Shown here piece after piece: positions 12,381 to 12,945 of a DNA stretch of 12,945 nt; the first letter of the stretch is position 1, and each line of letters begins with the position of its first letter. The notes under the pieces are model-generated. The model saw only the letters and a list, made by a program, of their open reading frames with translations, made no database searches and was not told the DNA's origin. Origin of the DNA: Lachnospiraceae bacterium UBA1729 (GTDB taxonomy: Bacteria > Bacillota > Clostridia > Lachnospirales > Lachnospiraceae); contig DCIJ01000051.1 of NCBI GenBank assembly GCA_002315945.1, forward strand, positions 1,695 to 14,639, written 5' to 3'. The position numbers and the translations under genes were made by a program.

Positions 12381-12899
12381 ACCTTTGTTTTTCTTTCTCA
12401 ATTCTATAAAAAAGTCCTTAAGTACCTGGCTGCATTTGTCCTGCAAAATGCCCTCTGTCACATCCACCTGATGGTTGAACTGAGGATTATTTAAAATATT
12501 CATTACACTGCCTGCGCATCCGGCCTTATCACTACAGGCTCCCATTACAACCCGTGGGATGCGGGCCTGAACTATAGCCCCCGCGCACATCTGACATGGC
12601 TCAAGGGTTACATACAGAGTGCATCCTTCCAGTCGCCAGTCCTTAATAATCTTGCCTGCTCTCTTAATTGCTGTTATCTCAGCATGGGCAAGGGTTGTCT
12701 TGTCAGTATTTCGTCTGTTATAACCCCGCCCGATAATTTCATTTTCATATACGATTACACAGCCAATAGGTACTTCGCCAATTTTGGCTGCTTTTCTGGC
12801 CTGAATGAGGGCCTGACGCATAAAGTATTTATCTGCTTCCAGCTGAGCCTTTGCTTCCTCTTCCAGGCGTCTCAGTTTTTCTTCTTTATTTTTTGCCAT
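12342..12899 (-). CDS. tadA: tRNA-specific adenosine deaminase TadA
   Basis: TadA converts adenosine to inosine at the wobble position of tRNA-Arg, allowing it to read several codons. The cytidine-deaminase-fold signature is complete: HAE (His72, Glu74) and PCQMC (Cys102, Cys105) bind zinc and hold the catalytic Glu. GEVPIGCVIV (41-50) and CSDKAGCAGSVMNIL (122-136) match the TadA family closely. An N-terminal charged helix of about 20 residues precedes the core. The natural end would be around FFIELRKKNK (about 172). The last 13 residues (GGDGSFATRSVPV) are encoded by the head and first tail unit of a family-2 repeat, which also supplies the stop. A GGGAGAAG site lies about 9-12 nt before the ATG. 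It is the first gene of the string through SRPBCC, HD and metallopeptidase. Confidence 0.95.
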   Translation of the reverse strand: MAKNKEEKLRRLEEEAKAQLEADKYFMRQALIQARKAAKIGEVPIGCVIVYENEIIGRGYNRRNTDKTTLAHAEITAIKRAGKIIKDWRLEGCTLYVTLEPCQMCAGAIVQARIPRVVMGACSDKAGCAGSVMNILNNPQFNHQVDVTEGILQDKCSQVLKDFFIELRKKNKGGDGSFATRSVPV

Positions 12900-12945
12900 T
12901 ATTCAAAACTTCTCCCATGTGGTTAGTGTCACACAGCTCCCATAA
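12900..12945 (-). other. Edge segment upstream of tadA
   Basis: Only 46 nt. On the minus strand two frames are open from the edge. One ends in TGA just before the tadA ATG (...TTWEKF). The other continues about 18 nt into tadA before a TAA. Either could be the tail of an upstream gene. It contains the GGGAGAAG site that probably serves tadA. No promoter is evident. Confidence 0.25.

Noticed and set aside
12900..12945. Possible small SRP RNA gene next to tadA
   Set aside because: In Firmicutes that RNA commonly lies downstream of tadA. This segment is upstream, only 46 nt, and shows no SRP Alu or apical-loop pattern.

Overview
The window looks like chromosome of a low-GC anaerobic Firmicute, most likely a Lachnospiraceae (Butyrivibrio-like) genome. 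This rests on the AT-rich composition, strong AGGAGG-type ribosome binding sites, a Bacillus/Clostridium-type SOS box, a UvrX-like Y-family polymerase paired with YolD, and several small Clostridia-type proteins (DUF3877-like, DUF1292, DUF3795). The assignment is an inference from gene content. No rRNA, tRNA, CRISPR array or transposase gene is visible.

Layout. Positions 1-6056 read leftward on the minus strand. An edge-truncated membrane sensor (1-287) lies beyond an acidic small protein and an ArsC/Spx-family protein (340-960). A DUF3795 / WYL regulator / peptide-deformylase-like / DUF3877-like operon (1143-3331) ends in a terminator near 1098. An antiporter / DUF1292 / zinc-ribbon / ECF sigma operon occupies 3416-6056. 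A divergent control region (6057-6275) carries a strong promoter flanked by two SOS-box-like sites. It drives the plus-strand pair of a UvrX-like Y-family DNA polymerase and a YolD-like protein (6276-8099), the likely SOS mutagenesis module. From 8101 to the right edge everything is again on the minus strand: an EamA half-transporter, a TfoX-N protein, a membrane-anchored coiled-coil/zinc-ribbon protein, a secreted metallopeptidase-CAP fusion, an HD hydrolase, an SRPBCC protein and the tRNA adenosine deaminase TadA.

The most unusual content is repeat DNA and its effect on the genes. Family 1 is a 34-nt palindromic, REP-like unit. It occurs as a tandem pair translated in frame as the N-terminus of the sensor, and as an inverted pair in the probable leader of the ArsC-family gene. 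Family 2 is a 20-nt-period array with an invariant head unit. It occurs three times, always in the same orientation and always at the stop codon of a gene in the tadA-to-coiled-coil gene string. At tadA it is read through and supplies the last 13 residues. Both families share a GGGGACGG core.

Separately, a six-unit 13-nt tandem repeat between the polymerase and yolD creates two nine-codon mini-ORFs. Each is chained to the next reading frame by an ATGA stop/start overlap, which suggests a termination-reinitiation relay. These are direct sequence observations; the functional readings are inferences.
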